The translations under genes and the position numbers were made by a program. The notes below the pieces were generated by a model. That model saw nothing but the letters and a program-made list of their open reading frames with translations. It was not told the DNA's origin and did not search any database. Shown piece by piece: positions 42,295 to 52,200 of a DNA stretch of 64,000 nucleotides. The stretch is from Niabella drilacis (GTDB taxonomy: Bacteria > Bacteroidota > Bacteroidia > Chitinophagales > Chitinophagaceae): positions 1 through 64,000 of the forward strand of contig NZ_FMZO01000002.1 of assembly GCF_900101395.1 (NCBI RefSeq), read 5' to 3'. Every line of letters begins with the position of its first letter. The stretch's first letter is position 1.

Positions 42295-44403
42295 ATGAAA
42301 TTATACCCGGAATCGGCATATATACAACTGGAGTTTGACAAGATCAAGAACCTGCTGGTAAAGTACTGTGAAACAGACTATGCGCAGCGCAAAGCGGAGG
42401 AGTTGCGCATCCACACCCATAAACGGTTTATTGATGAAGAACTGAAACAATCGCACGAGTTTAAGCAATTGTTGCAGAACGCTGTTTATTTTCCTAACGA
42501 CTATATCCTGAATCTTGCGAAGGAATTAAAATTATTGTCTATCCCAGGTGCGCTGCTTACCGGGGAGCAGCTGCTGCAGATCCGCAAACTGGCCGAAAGC
42601 ATTGAAAAGATCTTCCGTTGGTTTGACGCGGAGCGGAAGCTGGCTTATGAAAGCCTGTACAACGTGGTAAAACATACTTATTATGAAAAGGCCATCATCG
42701 GCCTGATTGATGAAGTGGTGGATGAGATCGGGCAGGTAAAGGACAGCGCATCTCCTGCACTGAAGGATATCCGGCTGAGCCTGTACCGTAAGCGTACCGA
42801 ACTGCGGCGCATCTTTGATAAGATTGTTGCAAAGCTCAATAAACAGGGCTACCTGGCGGAGATTGAGGAAAGCTTTATGAACGGCCGCCGGGTGATAGCG
42901 GTATTTGCGGAACAGAAGCGCGCTGTAAGGGGCATCCTGCATGGCGAAAGTGACAGCCGGAAAACGGCATTTATTGAGCCGGAAGAAACGATGCACCTCA
43001 ACAATGAAGTGGCCGACCTGGAACATGAAGAAAGAAAGGAAGTGGACCGTATCCTGCGGCAGCTTACTGCAACCTTATCCGGCTATGCAGCCCTGCTCAA
43101 TACCTGGCATACGGTGATCGGCGAATATGATTTTATACGCGCCAAAGCGAAATTTGCCGGGGATATCAACGGTGAATTCCCGGTGGTTGCGGATAAGGCC
43201 CAGGTGCATCTGGTGAATGCCTATCATCCGCTGCTGTACCTGTATAACAAGCGTTCCGGCAAGCCAACCTACCCCGTATCCATTACACTGGATGAAAGCC
43301 GGCGGATACTGGTGGTAAGCGGACCCAACGCGGGGGGAAAGACCGTTACCATGAAAACCGTGGGGCTCCTGCAAATGATGGTGCAAAGCGGACTGCTGGT
43401 GCCGGTACACCCCAATAGTGAGTTTGGCGTATTTAAACAGCTGATGATCCACATAGGCGATACCCAAAGCCTGGAGTTTGAACTTAGTACCTACAGCAGC
43501 CACCTGATCCATATGAAATATTTAATGGAACAGGCCAATGGAAAAACGCTGTTCTTTATTGATGAGCTGGGCAGTGGCAGCGATCCGAACCTGGGTGGCG
43601 CTTTTGCAGAAGTGATCCTGCTGGAATTGCTGAAAAAACATTCCTATGGCATCGTAACCACCCACTATCTGAACCTGAAAGTAATGGCGGGTAAAACGCA
43701 TGGTATTGTGAACGGCGCCATGGCCTTTGATGAAAAGAACCTGCTGCCGCTGTTCCAGCTGGTGGTGGGGCGTCCCGGGAGTTCCTATACCTTTTCTATC
43801 GCAGAAAGGATCGGGCTGGACAAAAGGCTGATCAACCAGGCGCGCCAGATGGTGGATGATGACCAGTACCGGCTGGATAAACTGCTGAATAAAACAGAAC
43901 AGAACCTGCGCGATCTTACAAAGAAGGATCAGGAACTGGAACGGCTGATCAAAGAGAACGAACGGCTGAAAAAGGAAATGGAGCGGGTGATGGATAAGGA
44001 AAAGCACCGGCAGCAGATGAATGTACTCCGCGAACAGAATAAAATATCCGAAGACCGGATCAGCTATCTTAAGGATATGGAGCGCAAACTCAAGCAGATC
44101 ACCATCGAATGGAAAAAAGAAGAAGACAAACAGAAGCTCATTAAGCAGATCAACAATCTCCTGTTCAACAAGAATGAGAAGAAAGCTGTGGGAAAGATCC
44201 AGAAAAAGATCGAATCAAAGTACCAGGAAGTGGGCGGGGATATAAAAGTGGGTGATAAGGTAAAAATGAAGCGGAATCACCAGGTGGGTGAGGTGCTGGA
44301 GATCAAGAGTAAGCGTGCCGTGGTGAAGATCGGCCTGCTGCCTATGCAGGTAGAGCTGGCAGACCTGGTAGTAGTGAAGGAAAAGGAAGCCGTGAAGCTA
44401 TAG
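42295..44403 (+). CDS. MutS2-like ATPase lacking the Smr nuclease domain
   Basis: The 702-residue protein follows MutS2 order: N-terminal core and clamp helices (1-310), ATPase with Walker A GPNAGGKTVTMKT (343-355), Walker B LFFIDELGSGSDPNLGGAF, a long charged coiled coil (about 520-630, KKDQELERLIKENERLKKEM), and a KOW-like end (VGDKVKMKRNHQVGEVLEIK). The Smr endonuclease domain that usually follows is missing, and the stop comes directly after the KOW-like part. It may rescue collided ribosomes or act on recombination intermediates without its own nuclease. Whether this is the usual form in close relatives I cannot tell. Confidence 0.85.
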   Translation: MKLYPESAYIQLEFDKIKNLLVKYCETDYAQRKAEELRIHTHKRFIDEELKQSHEFKQLLQNAVYFPNDYILNLAKELKLLSIPGALLTGEQLLQIRKLAESIEKIFRWFDAERKLAYESLYNVVKHTYYEKAIIGLIDEVVDEIGQVKDSASPALKDIRLSLYRKRTELRRIFDKIVAKLNKQGYLAEIEESFMNGRRVIAVFAEQKRAVRGILHGESDSRKTAFIEPEETMHLNNEVADLEHEERKEVDRILRQLTATLSGYAALLNTWHTVIGEYDFIRAKAKFAGDINGEFPVVADKAQVHLVNAYHPLLYLYNKRSGKPTYPVSITLDESRRILVVSGPNAGGKTVTMKTVGLLQMMVQSGLLVPVHPNSEFGVFKQLMIHIGDTQSLEFELSTYSSHLIHMKYLMEQANGKTLFFIDELGSGSDPNLGGAFAEVILLELLKKHSYGIVTTHYLNLKVMAGKTHGIVNGAMAFDEKNLLPLFQLVVGRPGSSYTFSIAERIGLDKRLINQARQMVDDDQYRLDKLLNKTEQNLRDLTKKDQELERLIKENERLKKEMERVMDKEKHRQQMNVLREQNKISEDRISYLKDMERKLKQITIEWKKEEDKQKLIKQINNLLFNKNEKKAVGKIQKKIESKYQEVGGDIKVGDKVKMKRNHQVGEVLEIKSKRAVVKIGLLPMQVELADLVVVKEKEAVKL

Positions 44404-44509
44404 GGAACGGCGCTCCGGAGAGGGCGCCGGCTTTAGCTTTCAGTGGTTGGCTTTTAGCTTCGGCTGATAGCCAATGGCCGACTGCACACGATGTTTTAAA
44501 CAATCATTA

Positions 44510-45085
44510 ATGTCTGATCTTCTTATAAACCGCTTAAATGCTGTGCATCCATTGTCTGATGAATTAACGGTTCATCTGAGGGATAACCTGGTAACCCGGG
44601 AACTATTAAAAAAGGACTATCTGCTAAAACGGGGGCAGGTCTGTGAATATATTTACTTTGTTGAACGCGGATTGCTCCGTTGCTTTTACGAAAAGAACGA
44701 TGAACAAATCACCTCCTGGTTTATGAAGGAGGAGGATGTTATTATAGCTGTGAACAGCTTTTTTAACCAAAGCCCCAGTGAAGAAAATATTGTTGCACTG
44801 GAGCATACGCTTCTCCACGGGATTCATTTTGAGCAATTGCAGGAGATCTATAGCCGGTTTATAGAATTTAATATTGTGGGCAGGATATTGACTACCCGGT
44901 ATTATATTTTAAGCGAGGAACGCTTGTACTTTATGAGAAGGGAAAGGGCAAGGGACCGGTACCTGTACCTGCTGGGAACGCAGCCGGATCTCTTGCAAAG
45001 GGTGCCATTAAAATATATCGCATCTTATCTCGGGATTAATTTGGAAACCCTGAGCCGCATCCGGTCGGATATCAAAAACAGCTGA
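44510..45085 (+). CDS. Crp/Fnr-family transcriptional regulator
   Basis: I start at ATG 44510 (MSDLLINRLNAVHPLSDEL). The 191-residue protein has the sensor barrel (LLKRGQVCEYIYFVERGLLR), a dimer helix, and a C-terminal helix-turn-helix PLKYIASYLGINLETLSRIR. E-T-L-S-R is the FNR-like contact set. It has the same truncated C-terminus as the regulator at 9551. The next gene, 114 bases downstream, has a perfect ATTTGAT-N4-ATCAAAT box at the class II position, so this protein probably activates it. Confidence 0.88.
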   Translation: MSDLLINRLNAVHPLSDELTVHLRDNLVTRELLKKDYLLKRGQVCEYIYFVERGLLRCFYEKNDEQITSWFMKEEDVIIAVNSFFNQSPSEENIVALEHTLLHGIHFEQLQEIYSRFIEFNIVGRILTTRYYILSEERLYFMRRERARDRYLYLLGTQPDLLQRVPLKYIASYLGINLETLSRIRSDIKNS

Positions 45086-45126
45086 GCGCTTCCTGTTGAT
45101 GACTCGCCTTACAAATGAAGCAGAAA

Positions 45127-45144
45127 ATTTGATATTTATCAAAT
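45127..45144. promoter_or_regulatory. Perfect FNR-type box at the class II position
   Basis: ATTTGAT-ATTT-ATCAAAT is an 18-base site with perfectly palindromic arms containing the FNR consensus TTGAT-N4-ATCAA. Its centre is about 42 bases upstream of the start site implied by the -7 element at 45166-45173. Confidence 0.7.
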
Positions 45145-45165
45145 ATTTATAATAGCAGCCCTTCC

Positions 45166-45173
45166 TATTTTTG
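45166..45173 (+). promoter_or_regulatory. Promoter -7 element of the gene at 45200
   Basis: TATTTTTG (TAnnTTTG), 26 bases before ATG 45200, with the FNR-type box upstream in the place of a -33 element. Confidence 0.6.
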
Positions 45174-45199
45174 ACTGCATTCTCATTAACAACCCTGCT

Positions 45200-45568
45200 A
45201 TGGTAAAGGAGTTATTCATTTATTTTATCGTAAACCTGCTTGTTGCCGCCTGCTATGCTTATCTGAGTCATAAGATCGGTGGGCCGGCTTATGACCCCAT
45301 CGGTACGGGGTTGCGGTTCTGGTTTTTTGCATTGATTCATTTTTTTGCAATATTCGTTATCGCATTCACAGGCGTTGTGAAAGGGAAGAGGAGCCGGTTC
45401 CTGGTGAGCAATCTCTTTTTCTTCGTACTGATAGTGGCTATACTGGTACATTATGAAGGACCATTGAACGATTTTTTTTTAGATGATCCGGGGACTGGTT
45501 ATGCAGGATCTATGCTATATGATTGCGCTGTTTACGGCGCCGGCGTGCTGGAAGGGGCTGTTGTTTAA
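45200..45568 (+). CDS. Small membrane protein under an FNR-type box
   Basis: The 122-residue protein has three hydrophobic segments (LFIYFIVNLLVAACYAYL, FWFFALIHFFAIFVIAFTGV, FLVSNLFFFVLIVAILV) and a C-terminal tail with acidic residues (DFFLDDPGTG). No family was recognised. It follows the Crp/Fnr gene and carries a perfect FNR-type box at the activating position. Its arrangement parallels that of the YiaA/B gene at 9013. Confidence 0.72.
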   Translation: MVKELFIYFIVNLLVAACYAYLSHKIGGPAYDPIGTGLRFWFFALIHFFAIFVIAFTGVVKGKRSRFLVSNLFFFVLIVAILVHYEGPLNDFFLDDPGTGYAGSMLYDCAVYGAGVLEGAVV

Positions 45569-45672
45569 TAAGGACGGCCGGATATGCAATAGTTTTAATA
45601 AACAGTGGGATGCAGATCGCACTTTTAGAGGGATCTTGTTAAACCCCTGATGTTGTATGCCCGGTCGTAAAA

Positions 45673-45969
45673 ATGAATAAACGCAAGATACTTCCCTGTA
45701 TCCTGACCCATTTATGGATCAGCAGTGGGTACAGCGTCGTGATCTACTGGAAGTTTATGCATCAGCATGCTTCAGCAAATATCGTTGTAATTGGCTACCA
45801 GCAGGTAGCTGCGTTTCTCATTCATTTGATCGGGATTCTGATACTGGTATCCGTACAAAAAGAAGAGGAAATATTGAGGCGCTTGAGCCTTAACCTGGTT
45901 GGATTGCTAATTGCCTGTTTTTTTCAGTTCTTTATTGTGGGGTATTTTATAGACCCGCTCATTGATTAA
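45673..45969 (+). CDS. Small three-helix membrane protein, unknown function
   Basis: The 98-residue protein has three hydrophobic stretches (ILTHLWISSGYSVVIYWKF, VAAFLIHLIGILILVSV, LVGLLIACFFQFFIVGYFI). The start at ATG 45673 is the only reasonable one. No family was recognised. It lies 104 bases after the FNR-type-box gene in the same orientation and could share its mRNA. Confidence 0.6.
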   Translation: MNKRKILPCILTHLWISSGYSVVIYWKFMHQHASANIVVIGYQQVAAFLIHLIGILILVSVQKEEEILRRLSLNLVGLLIACFFQFFIVGYFIDPLID

Positions 45970-45980
45970 ATGCAGCTGAA

Positions 45981-46214
45981 CTAAAGCATCCAGCGGTATG
46001 TATCCCCTAACAGGAGAGCGGCATAGGATAACCCGGCGGAAAATGTGGGTACAACCTGCCAGGTTTGGGATTGACTTTTCTTTATGGTACCGGCTTTTTT
46101 CAATTGACCCGTGATCTGCTTCGCCTCCGGGGGAGCGAACAATAGTTCCGGGTATTCACCGGCAGCAGGATCATGGTGCTTCCCGGGGGCTTTGAGCCGG
46201 GCACTTTTTTTCAT
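45981..46214 (-). CDS. Doubtful small ORF after the MgtC gene
   Basis: A 77-codon frame starts 18 bases after the MgtC gene stop in the same direction. It is basic at the N-terminus (MKKSARLKAPGKHHD) and has no recognised family or clear domain. Its only support is position. It could be the translated leader of decayed sequence. Confidence 0.3.
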   Translation of the reverse strand: MKKSARLKAPGKHHDPAAGEYPELLFAPPEAKQITGQLKKAGTIKKSQSQTWQVVPTFSAGLSYAALLLGDTYRWML

Positions 46215-46231
46215 GCCGTTTTTTATAAAGA

Positions 46232-46891
46232 TTAAAACTGGTAGGAAAGAATCCCAGGATCCTGTACCAGCCGGGAAACCAGCAGGTCATGATTTTTAAG
46301 GGTGCCCGTTACCTGCCAGGTGCGTGAAAAACCTTCCGGGCTTTTTTGCTCATTTATCAGCAGGGATTTTAAATGGTATTCATGAAACAGGGTCATGCAG
46401 CGCTCGAACTCGGTGATGGTTGCCGTTGTGATCTTATATTCCCGGATCTTGTGGTGACTATCGATCAACTTTTGAAGTGGCATCAGGGATTTCAGGATAA
46501 TGATGACTACCCCAGTACCCAGCAGGGCAAGATAGATATGGCCGGCGCCGGCGCTCATACCCAGAGAAGCTGTGGCCCAGATGGTAGTGGCTGTGGTAAT
46601 TCCCTCTATTTTAGTACTGTCTTTGAATATAACACCTGCGCCCAGGAAGCCGATGCCGGTAATGATATTGGCCGCAAGCCGGTCAGGATTGCTGACCCCG
46701 ATCCGGATCGATAAGATCGTAAAAATGCAGGAACCGAAGGATACAAGGATAAAGGTTCTTAACCCTGCGGATTTATTTTTGTATTCCCGTTCTGCCCCGA
46801 TGATCGTTCCGATCAATATGGAAACGCAGATCATCACAAGCTGGGTGGCGATGGTTTGCAGATCAAACCCGCTTATTACATTCTCAATCAT
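46232..46891 (-). CDS. MgtC/SapB-family membrane protein
   Basis: The 219-residue protein has five hydrophobic segments with the family motifs IGTIIGAEREYKNKSAGLRT, ITGIGFLGAGVIFKDS and ITTATTIWATASLGMSAG. A C-terminal ACT-like cytoplasmic domain follows (YKITTATITEFERCMTLFHE). MgtC-type proteins help growth in low magnesium and modulate ATP synthase in some pathogens; most homologues are uncharacterised. A TGAAATTA / TAATTTCA inverted repeat at 46896-46920 lies just before the start and might be an operator. Confidence 0.9.
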   Translation of the reverse strand: MIENVISGFDLQTIATQLVMICVSILIGTIIGAEREYKNKSAGLRTFILVSFGSCIFTILSIRIGVSNPDRLAANIITGIGFLGAGVIFKDSTKIEGITTATTIWATASLGMSAGAGHIYLALLGTGVVIIILKSLMPLQKLIDSHHKIREYKITTATITEFERCMTLFHEYHLKSLLINEQKSPEGFSRTWQVTGTLKNHDLLVSRLVQDPGILSYQF

Positions 46892-47132
46892 ATATTGAAA
46901 TTACAAATTTTATAATTTCAGGGAGCAGCAAAATGACCGTTCTTCCTTTAGCGCTCGCCGGTGCTACGGGCCTTTTGGATGATTATTGGCAATTTATTTC
47001 AACAGCTATGCATATTGCCGTTCAATAGACCCGGGAACAGGTTCAGGGAAACATTGCGTTTATGGGGATCCGGCCATTTGGAATGCACCCGCTCCCGAAC
47101 ATTCTGTATCCCGGGGTAACCGGAGCGAAAAT

Positions 47133-47816
47133 TTATTTATTTAATTGCTCAATACAAATCGTTAACAGTGTGGTGACAATTTCAGCGAACTCCGGTTGAA
47201 CGTTGAGTTTCCATGTATAAGGCAAAGGCGGCGTTTCGCTGGCAGTTTCATTCCAGAGGTCTTCGCCCGCACACGCAACTTTCAATAAATGCCCCCTGAG
47301 CTCAACCGATTTTACCTGCTCATACCGGCGCTGTGCAATCAAAGGCTCCTTTATTTGTACATAAACTCCGTATTTATTCCTGCTGATGATGAGCCATTTT
47401 TTATTTTCAATGTTGGTGTCATCGTAAGAAATATCTTCAATTTGAAATTTGAAAAATTGCTTATCTGTTTCGATCTTAATTGAATCGGAAAAAGCTGTTT
47501 TTATTTTGGGCGCTCCTGCATTATACGCCTCAATAAATTGTGCAACTGCCAAACCTGCTTTATGTTTGGTTAGGTCTATCTGGTATCTGGAAAGAGATGT
47601 ATTGACGGCAACATCCAAGATCAGTGTTTTTTGATCTACGATCTGAAAGTTGGAAAAAGGAACCAGCGTTGCATCGGTAAGGGGTGTGGTGTTTAATTGA
47701 AATGAATCTCCCAGGGTGCGAAAATTCTCTCCAACGATCATATCGATCCTTGTCCAGGCAGTGTCTGGATCAAGTGTGAATTGGATAAAGCTGGCTTTTG
47801 ATTGAATGATATTCAT
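47133..47816 (-). CDS. Unknown protein at the end of the T6SS cargo island
   Basis: The 227-residue protein has no signal peptide and reads as a soluble beta-rich fold (FIQFTLDPDTAWTRIDMIVG, KWLIISRNKYGVYVQIKEPL, LPYTWKLNVQPEFAEIVTTL). No family was recognised. Its place after two small genes downstream of an RHS toxin, in the same orientation, makes it a candidate extra immunity protein or orphan cargo. A 271-base gap with a gene fragment separates it from the previous gene. Confidence 0.65.
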   Translation of the reverse strand: MNIIQSKASFIQFTLDPDTAWTRIDMIVGENFRTLGDSFQLNTTPLTDATLVPFSNFQIVDQKTLILDVAVNTSLSRYQIDLTKHKAGLAVAQFIEAYNAGAPKIKTAFSDSIKIETDKQFFKFQIEDISYDDTNIENKKWLIISRNKYGVYVQIKEPLIAQRRYEQVKSVELRGHLLKVACAGEDLWNETASETPPLPYTWKLNVQPEFAEIVTTLLTICIEQLNK

Positions 47817-47870
47817 GATTTATTGTTGATGTTGTTCTCGTGCATCAGAAAACTCATTGGATCGTGCACC

Positions 47871-48044
47871 CTATTTCCTCGTTCCTGCATATTTATCCAC
47901 TATGGCTTTTATAGCTGCCTTTGCAGCGACAAAACCTGCCCTTTGAGTGGTAATGGGGTTCCTCTTTTCCGGAGATTGTTCCACTATTTGCTTCGCCGCG
48001 AACGGGTGGGTCAAAGATGGGCTTTGTATTCCGCTACGGCACCA
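47871..48044 (-). pseudogene. Gene fragment between immunity candidates
   Basis: A stop-free frame of 57 codons ends at 47871 and has protein-like composition (AAKQIVEQSPEKRNP and AGFVAAKAAIKAIVDKYAGT). The only start-like codon is an internal TTG. A second short frame just upstream reads GFHWGVSHNGAVAEYKAHL. Together they look like a frame-disrupted remnant, as often left when toxin tips or immunity genes are exchanged. Confidence 0.3.
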
Positions 48045-48087
48045 TTATGCGAAACTCCCCAATGAAAGCCGTTGCCTTAGTAGAACC

Positions 48088-48510
48088 CTATACCAGAAAG
48101 GTAATGGGTTTGTTACCTGCAGGATCGTTAAGATCCCGGATCATATTAAAAAGCAACACCGTATTATTGACTTTGTCCGTGGTTAATAATAAATTGAAAT
48201 AGTGAAAGACCTGGATTCCATAGCTGAGTCCGGGCGTGCAAACAGCATAGGCAAATTGGTTGTTATTTTTTATTTTGAACCAATCCCATCCGAAAGCGCT
48301 CCGGATTAATGTTCCATATGCTGCTCCTGTTTTAAAGCAGCGATCATTGAGTTCATCAGCAGATAGCGCAGCATGCTTCAACAGGTCTACGCTCCTATAA
48401 ACAGCGGATAATATAGCTTCCTTGCCGGCTGCGCTGTTTTCCTCTAAAAAGGCTTTGTTCAGCGCTGTGATTTCGGCTTGTTCTTCCGATGATATGATTT
48501 CAATATCCAT
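48088..48510 (-). CDS. Small unknown protein, candidate second immunity gene
   Basis: ATG 48510 is chosen (MDIEIISSEEQAEITALNKA), since the longer frame overlaps the preceding gene. The 140-residue protein has a helical first half and an alpha/beta end (GTLIRSAFGWDWFKI, YAVCTPGLSYGIQVFHYF). The arrangement resembles DUF3806-like proteins, which are common among polymorphic-toxin immunity genes, but this is a weak recall. It starts 30 bases after the stop of the Imm11-like gene. Confidence 0.65.
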   Translation of the reverse strand: MDIEIISSEEQAEITALNKAFLEENSAAGKEAILSAVYRSVDLLKHAALSADELNDRCFKTGAAYGTLIRSAFGWDWFKIKNNNQFAYAVCTPGLSYGIQVFHYFNLLLTTDKVNNTVLLFNMIRDLNDPAGNKPITFLV

Positions 48511-48539
48511 TGCCGGGTGTGAATTTGTATTTAGCAGAT

Positions 48540-49205
48540 TTAAGCAAATCGGTTGTTGTAAGGGCGCATATCCATAAGGTTGATACATTCAATGGTGTTG
48601 AAACTTTCGCGTATTTTTGCACAGCACTGTTCGTTACAAACCAGGTCGTTGACGGCGAGGTCTTTCAGTTTGAAAATGTCAAACCGGATATTTTCTTGCT
48701 TTAACGAGAGTTGTTCATAGCTTTTAATGTTCCCAAAATAATCGCCAGACTTTCTTACCGCTTCAACAGTAAGCCCCCTTATTTTTATCATATCTTCGTT
48801 TAAAATAAATGAGGAATGCGCGTAGTCAATAATGTCCTGGACGGCACTGCGCATGTCAATGAAAAAAAAGCGTTCCCCTTTGGCAATGTCTTCTCCCTTT
48901 GTGTTTATTACAGCAAGTTTGACGGACTTATAGTGGGGGCAATTGGCACTGTCCAATAGGGATTTGAATTTTTCGCTAATGATGTAGCCATCCCAAAAGC
49001 TGGAATAATCAATGTTAAAGGTTGTCTCTCCCTTCAGGATATAAAACAGTTCAGAAGGATAAATGCGGTCGGGGTCCCTGGGTTTTGTCCAGGAATATTT
49101 CATCGGTGGAAAGGGGGTGTTTGCGTCATACTGTTCGGCCAGAACTCCATTTGAGGCTGATGATGTGGGCAGGTTGTAATTGTTGGTTACAATATAATAA
49201 CTCAT
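48540..49205 (-). CDS. Immunity protein candidate, Imm11/Imm43-like
   Basis: The 221-residue soluble protein lies 12 bases after the stop of the RHS toxin, the normal place for the cognate immunity gene. FNIDYSSFWDGYIISEKFKS in the first half and the closing NIRFDIFKLKDLAVNDLVCN recall the Imm11 (DUF1629) type, which I remember as a partner of AHH/HNH nuclease toxins. It should bind and block the C-terminal nuclease of the upstream protein. The family call is moderate, the role is strongly suggested by position. Confidence 0.7.
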   Translation of the reverse strand: MSYYIVTNNYNLPTSSASNGVLAEQYDANTPFPPMKYSWTKPRDPDRIYPSELFYILKGETTFNIDYSSFWDGYIISEKFKSLLDSANCPHYKSVKLAVINTKGEDIAKGERFFFIDMRSAVQDIIDYAHSSFILNEDMIKIRGLTVEAVRKSGDYFGNIKSYEQLSLKQENIRFDIFKLKDLAVNDLVCNEQCCAKIRESFNTIECINLMDMRPYNNRFA

Positions 49206-49217
49206 TTTTTGTTTTGT

Positions 49218-52200
49218 TTAGTGAAGTTTCTTTTTGCCATCTATTATTTTATGTTGGGCATTGCCTTCCCAAAGCTTGTTTTTAAATTCATTCTGCAATT
49301 TCCAAATCTGTTTTTTTGCTGCGGATGCATCAATGATTCCGGCATCATATGCTCCTCTTATATTCGTCACCCGATCGGCAATTTCATCATTATATTTTGG
49401 ATGCGAGCCTCTGTGAACAATTTGCGGTCCTTCAGGATTCACCATCGCAGCTTTGTCCGGAAGCAAAATGCCGTTTGTGGCCTGGTCCATTTTTCCTTTA
49501 AAACCGATATCGTCAAAGAAATCCTGATTAGCTTTCCAAACCTGCTCAGGAATAATATGGTGGGCCTGCATTTGGTCCCCGACGACCCCACCCAGGTTTT
49601 TATTCAACGTAGTGCTGTTCAGTCCAAGAGAGTCGTATTGTGATGTTACATTTTTTACGTATCCAAATATTCTCAATCCACCCCACAACCCGATAGGGTC
49701 CTGGCTGATGTACCCGCCGCTTTCATGATCATAATACCGGAACCGGTTATAGGCCAGTCCTGTTTCTTCATCCATATACTGCCCCTGGTAAAGCTGGGGC
49801 ACCAGGCCTTTTTCACCGCTTTCTTTTCTTACTGCGCCATAAATATCCAGTTCCCGCTCCCAAACTTTTTCGCCGGCGCTGTTGTATGCATGGGTGGGAG
49901 TGCCCAGGTAGTCGGTTACAATACTGTATTGTTCATGATCAATGAGCTTGCTGCAAGGTACAAAACTATTTTCTTCAAATATCCAGGTAACTAAATTTTC
50001 AACAGGCTCTTTTTCTTCTTTGATGCCATCACTATCTATGGTTTTCTTTGGCGGGAACCGGCCGGTGTATTGCCACTCGTGCAGGGGTACATTACCATCC
50101 CATATCCACCGGGTAACCATGCCGCTGTTCTCCTCGAAAAAGCGGGCGTTCTTATCCAGCAAAATTTTGGCAGTTCTCCGGCCCAGGGGATCATAATAAA
50201 ATTCAATTTCCCTGCCGCCGGGGTTCACTACTTTCTGCAACATGCCGTTGCCGGCCCATTCATAATCCCAGCCGGTAGCGCTGCGCTGTAAAATAATACC
50301 TTTTGCTTTAGCGGCTTCCGCTTTATTTACTGCGCTTGTGTTTTCGTTGTGCTTAAATTCTTTAAATGCCAGGTTGCCTTCGCCGTCATAATAGTAGCAA
50401 TACTTTTCGTCTTCCTGTAAACGCCCTCCTTTGCTGTATTTTCGGTCGCTCTTATCCCTGGTTTTAAACAGGTTGCCGATTTTGTCCGGTATGCGGTAAA
50501 CGGTTTCAGCGGCGCCGCCCTTCTGTTCGTAGCTGGCACTGATCAGATTGTCAAAGGCATCATAATCAAAAAGGGTATTGATTCTGCTAAGTTCATTTAC
50601 CAGGCGGTTGAGCTTGTTGCCCATGCCCCAGTCGTACCGGGTGCGGCTTTGTTCCACGTTGTGCGCGCCGATGCTCCGGCGGGTGATCCGGCCCAGCCGG
50701 TCGCGCTCGGTCTTTATTTCCACATTTCCGCTGAGCTGGCGGTGCAGCTCCAGGCCCGTATCATCACGCAGAAACAGGGCTTGCCAGGTACCGGGCCCGG
50801 CCGGTTCATTTTGGGCTCCGGAAGGATTGTCGTCGTTTTGTCCACTCTCCAGTTGCTTAAAGAAGTCGATCACTTTTGTTTCCCAGGCAGCGGGCAGGGA
50901 TGTGGGCTTTACCGCTCCGGACAGGCGCCGGCCGCTGAGCCCGCTTAACCGTCCCCATTCATCATACTGCATTTGAATGTCGGCACCCAGGCTGCTGGCG
51001 GTTTGTACGCAATTGCCCTCTGCATCATACACCTTATTTACCGCGTAGCCATCCTGTAGCTCCTTTATCACACGGCCGGTACCATCGCGCTGCAACACAA
51101 TGTGGCTGGTTTCGTTTATAGCCTCAATGAGCAGGTTATCGGCATCGTACTTATAAGCGGCCATGCTGCCATCGCTGTGCTCTTCTTTTATAATATTGCC
51201 AACACCATCGTAGGTGTAGCCGGTCCACTTCTCATCCGGGCGCAGTACTTTTGTTACCCGGCTGTTTCCATCACGCTGGTAGCGGTGGTTGAGGCCGTCA
51301 AAACCCCATTCGCTCACCACATCGCCCAGCGCATCCAGTCCAAATTTGTACATCTCACCGCCCTCGTTCACAATGCTGCGTAACTGCAGTTCGGTATCGT
51401 AATTGAACCGCACGGTACGTTTGTTCTGTTTGCGCATGCGCAGTACTCCCAGCGGCCCGTATTCAAATTGCACAAGGCGGATAAGATCTTTTGCTTCGGT
51501 GAGGTTGCCCGCAGTATCATACCGGAAATGGTGCGCATTGCCATCAGGCCCTTTCAGCTCTGTAAGCTGCCCTGCATCATTATAACTGTAATACGTAGTA
51601 TTGCCGCGCAGGTCCCTGTAGTAGATGGTGTTGCCCAACGCATCATATTCCCAAACCTCCTTTAGCCCGTTAGGGTAAAGGAGGCCGGTGAGATTATGAT
51701 GTGCATCATACGCCAGCTTCATAACTCTTTGCTTATGATCGGTGATGCGCACCAGGTGCGTTCCTTCATATTCATAGTCCACACGGTTACCGTTGACCCC
51801 GGTGCCGGATACTACCCGGTTTTGGGCATCGTATTCCCGGCTGAAGCTCCTGTTGGCGGGGCTGCCGGCATAAACGAGGTTCTGCCGGTCGTCATACATA
51901 TACGTAGTGGATTCGTCATTCTCATTGGTCAGCCGGGTTAGTTTTCCATACGGATTATACTGGTAGCGGGTGCTTCCGCCTTCGGGGTTTACCACTATTT
52001 CCAGGTCCTGCAGCGCATTGTAAGACTGGTAGGTTATACCGCCATTGGCATCGATGATTTTATAAATGAGCTTTTTACTGTCGTAATAGTATTCCGTGGT
52101 ATGTCCCAGGCTGTTGCGTGCGGTGGTAACGCCGCTTCCATCCGGTTCCTGCTGGTAAGTAGCCCAGTATTCCAGCAGGCCTCCGTCGCCCCAGGTATGG

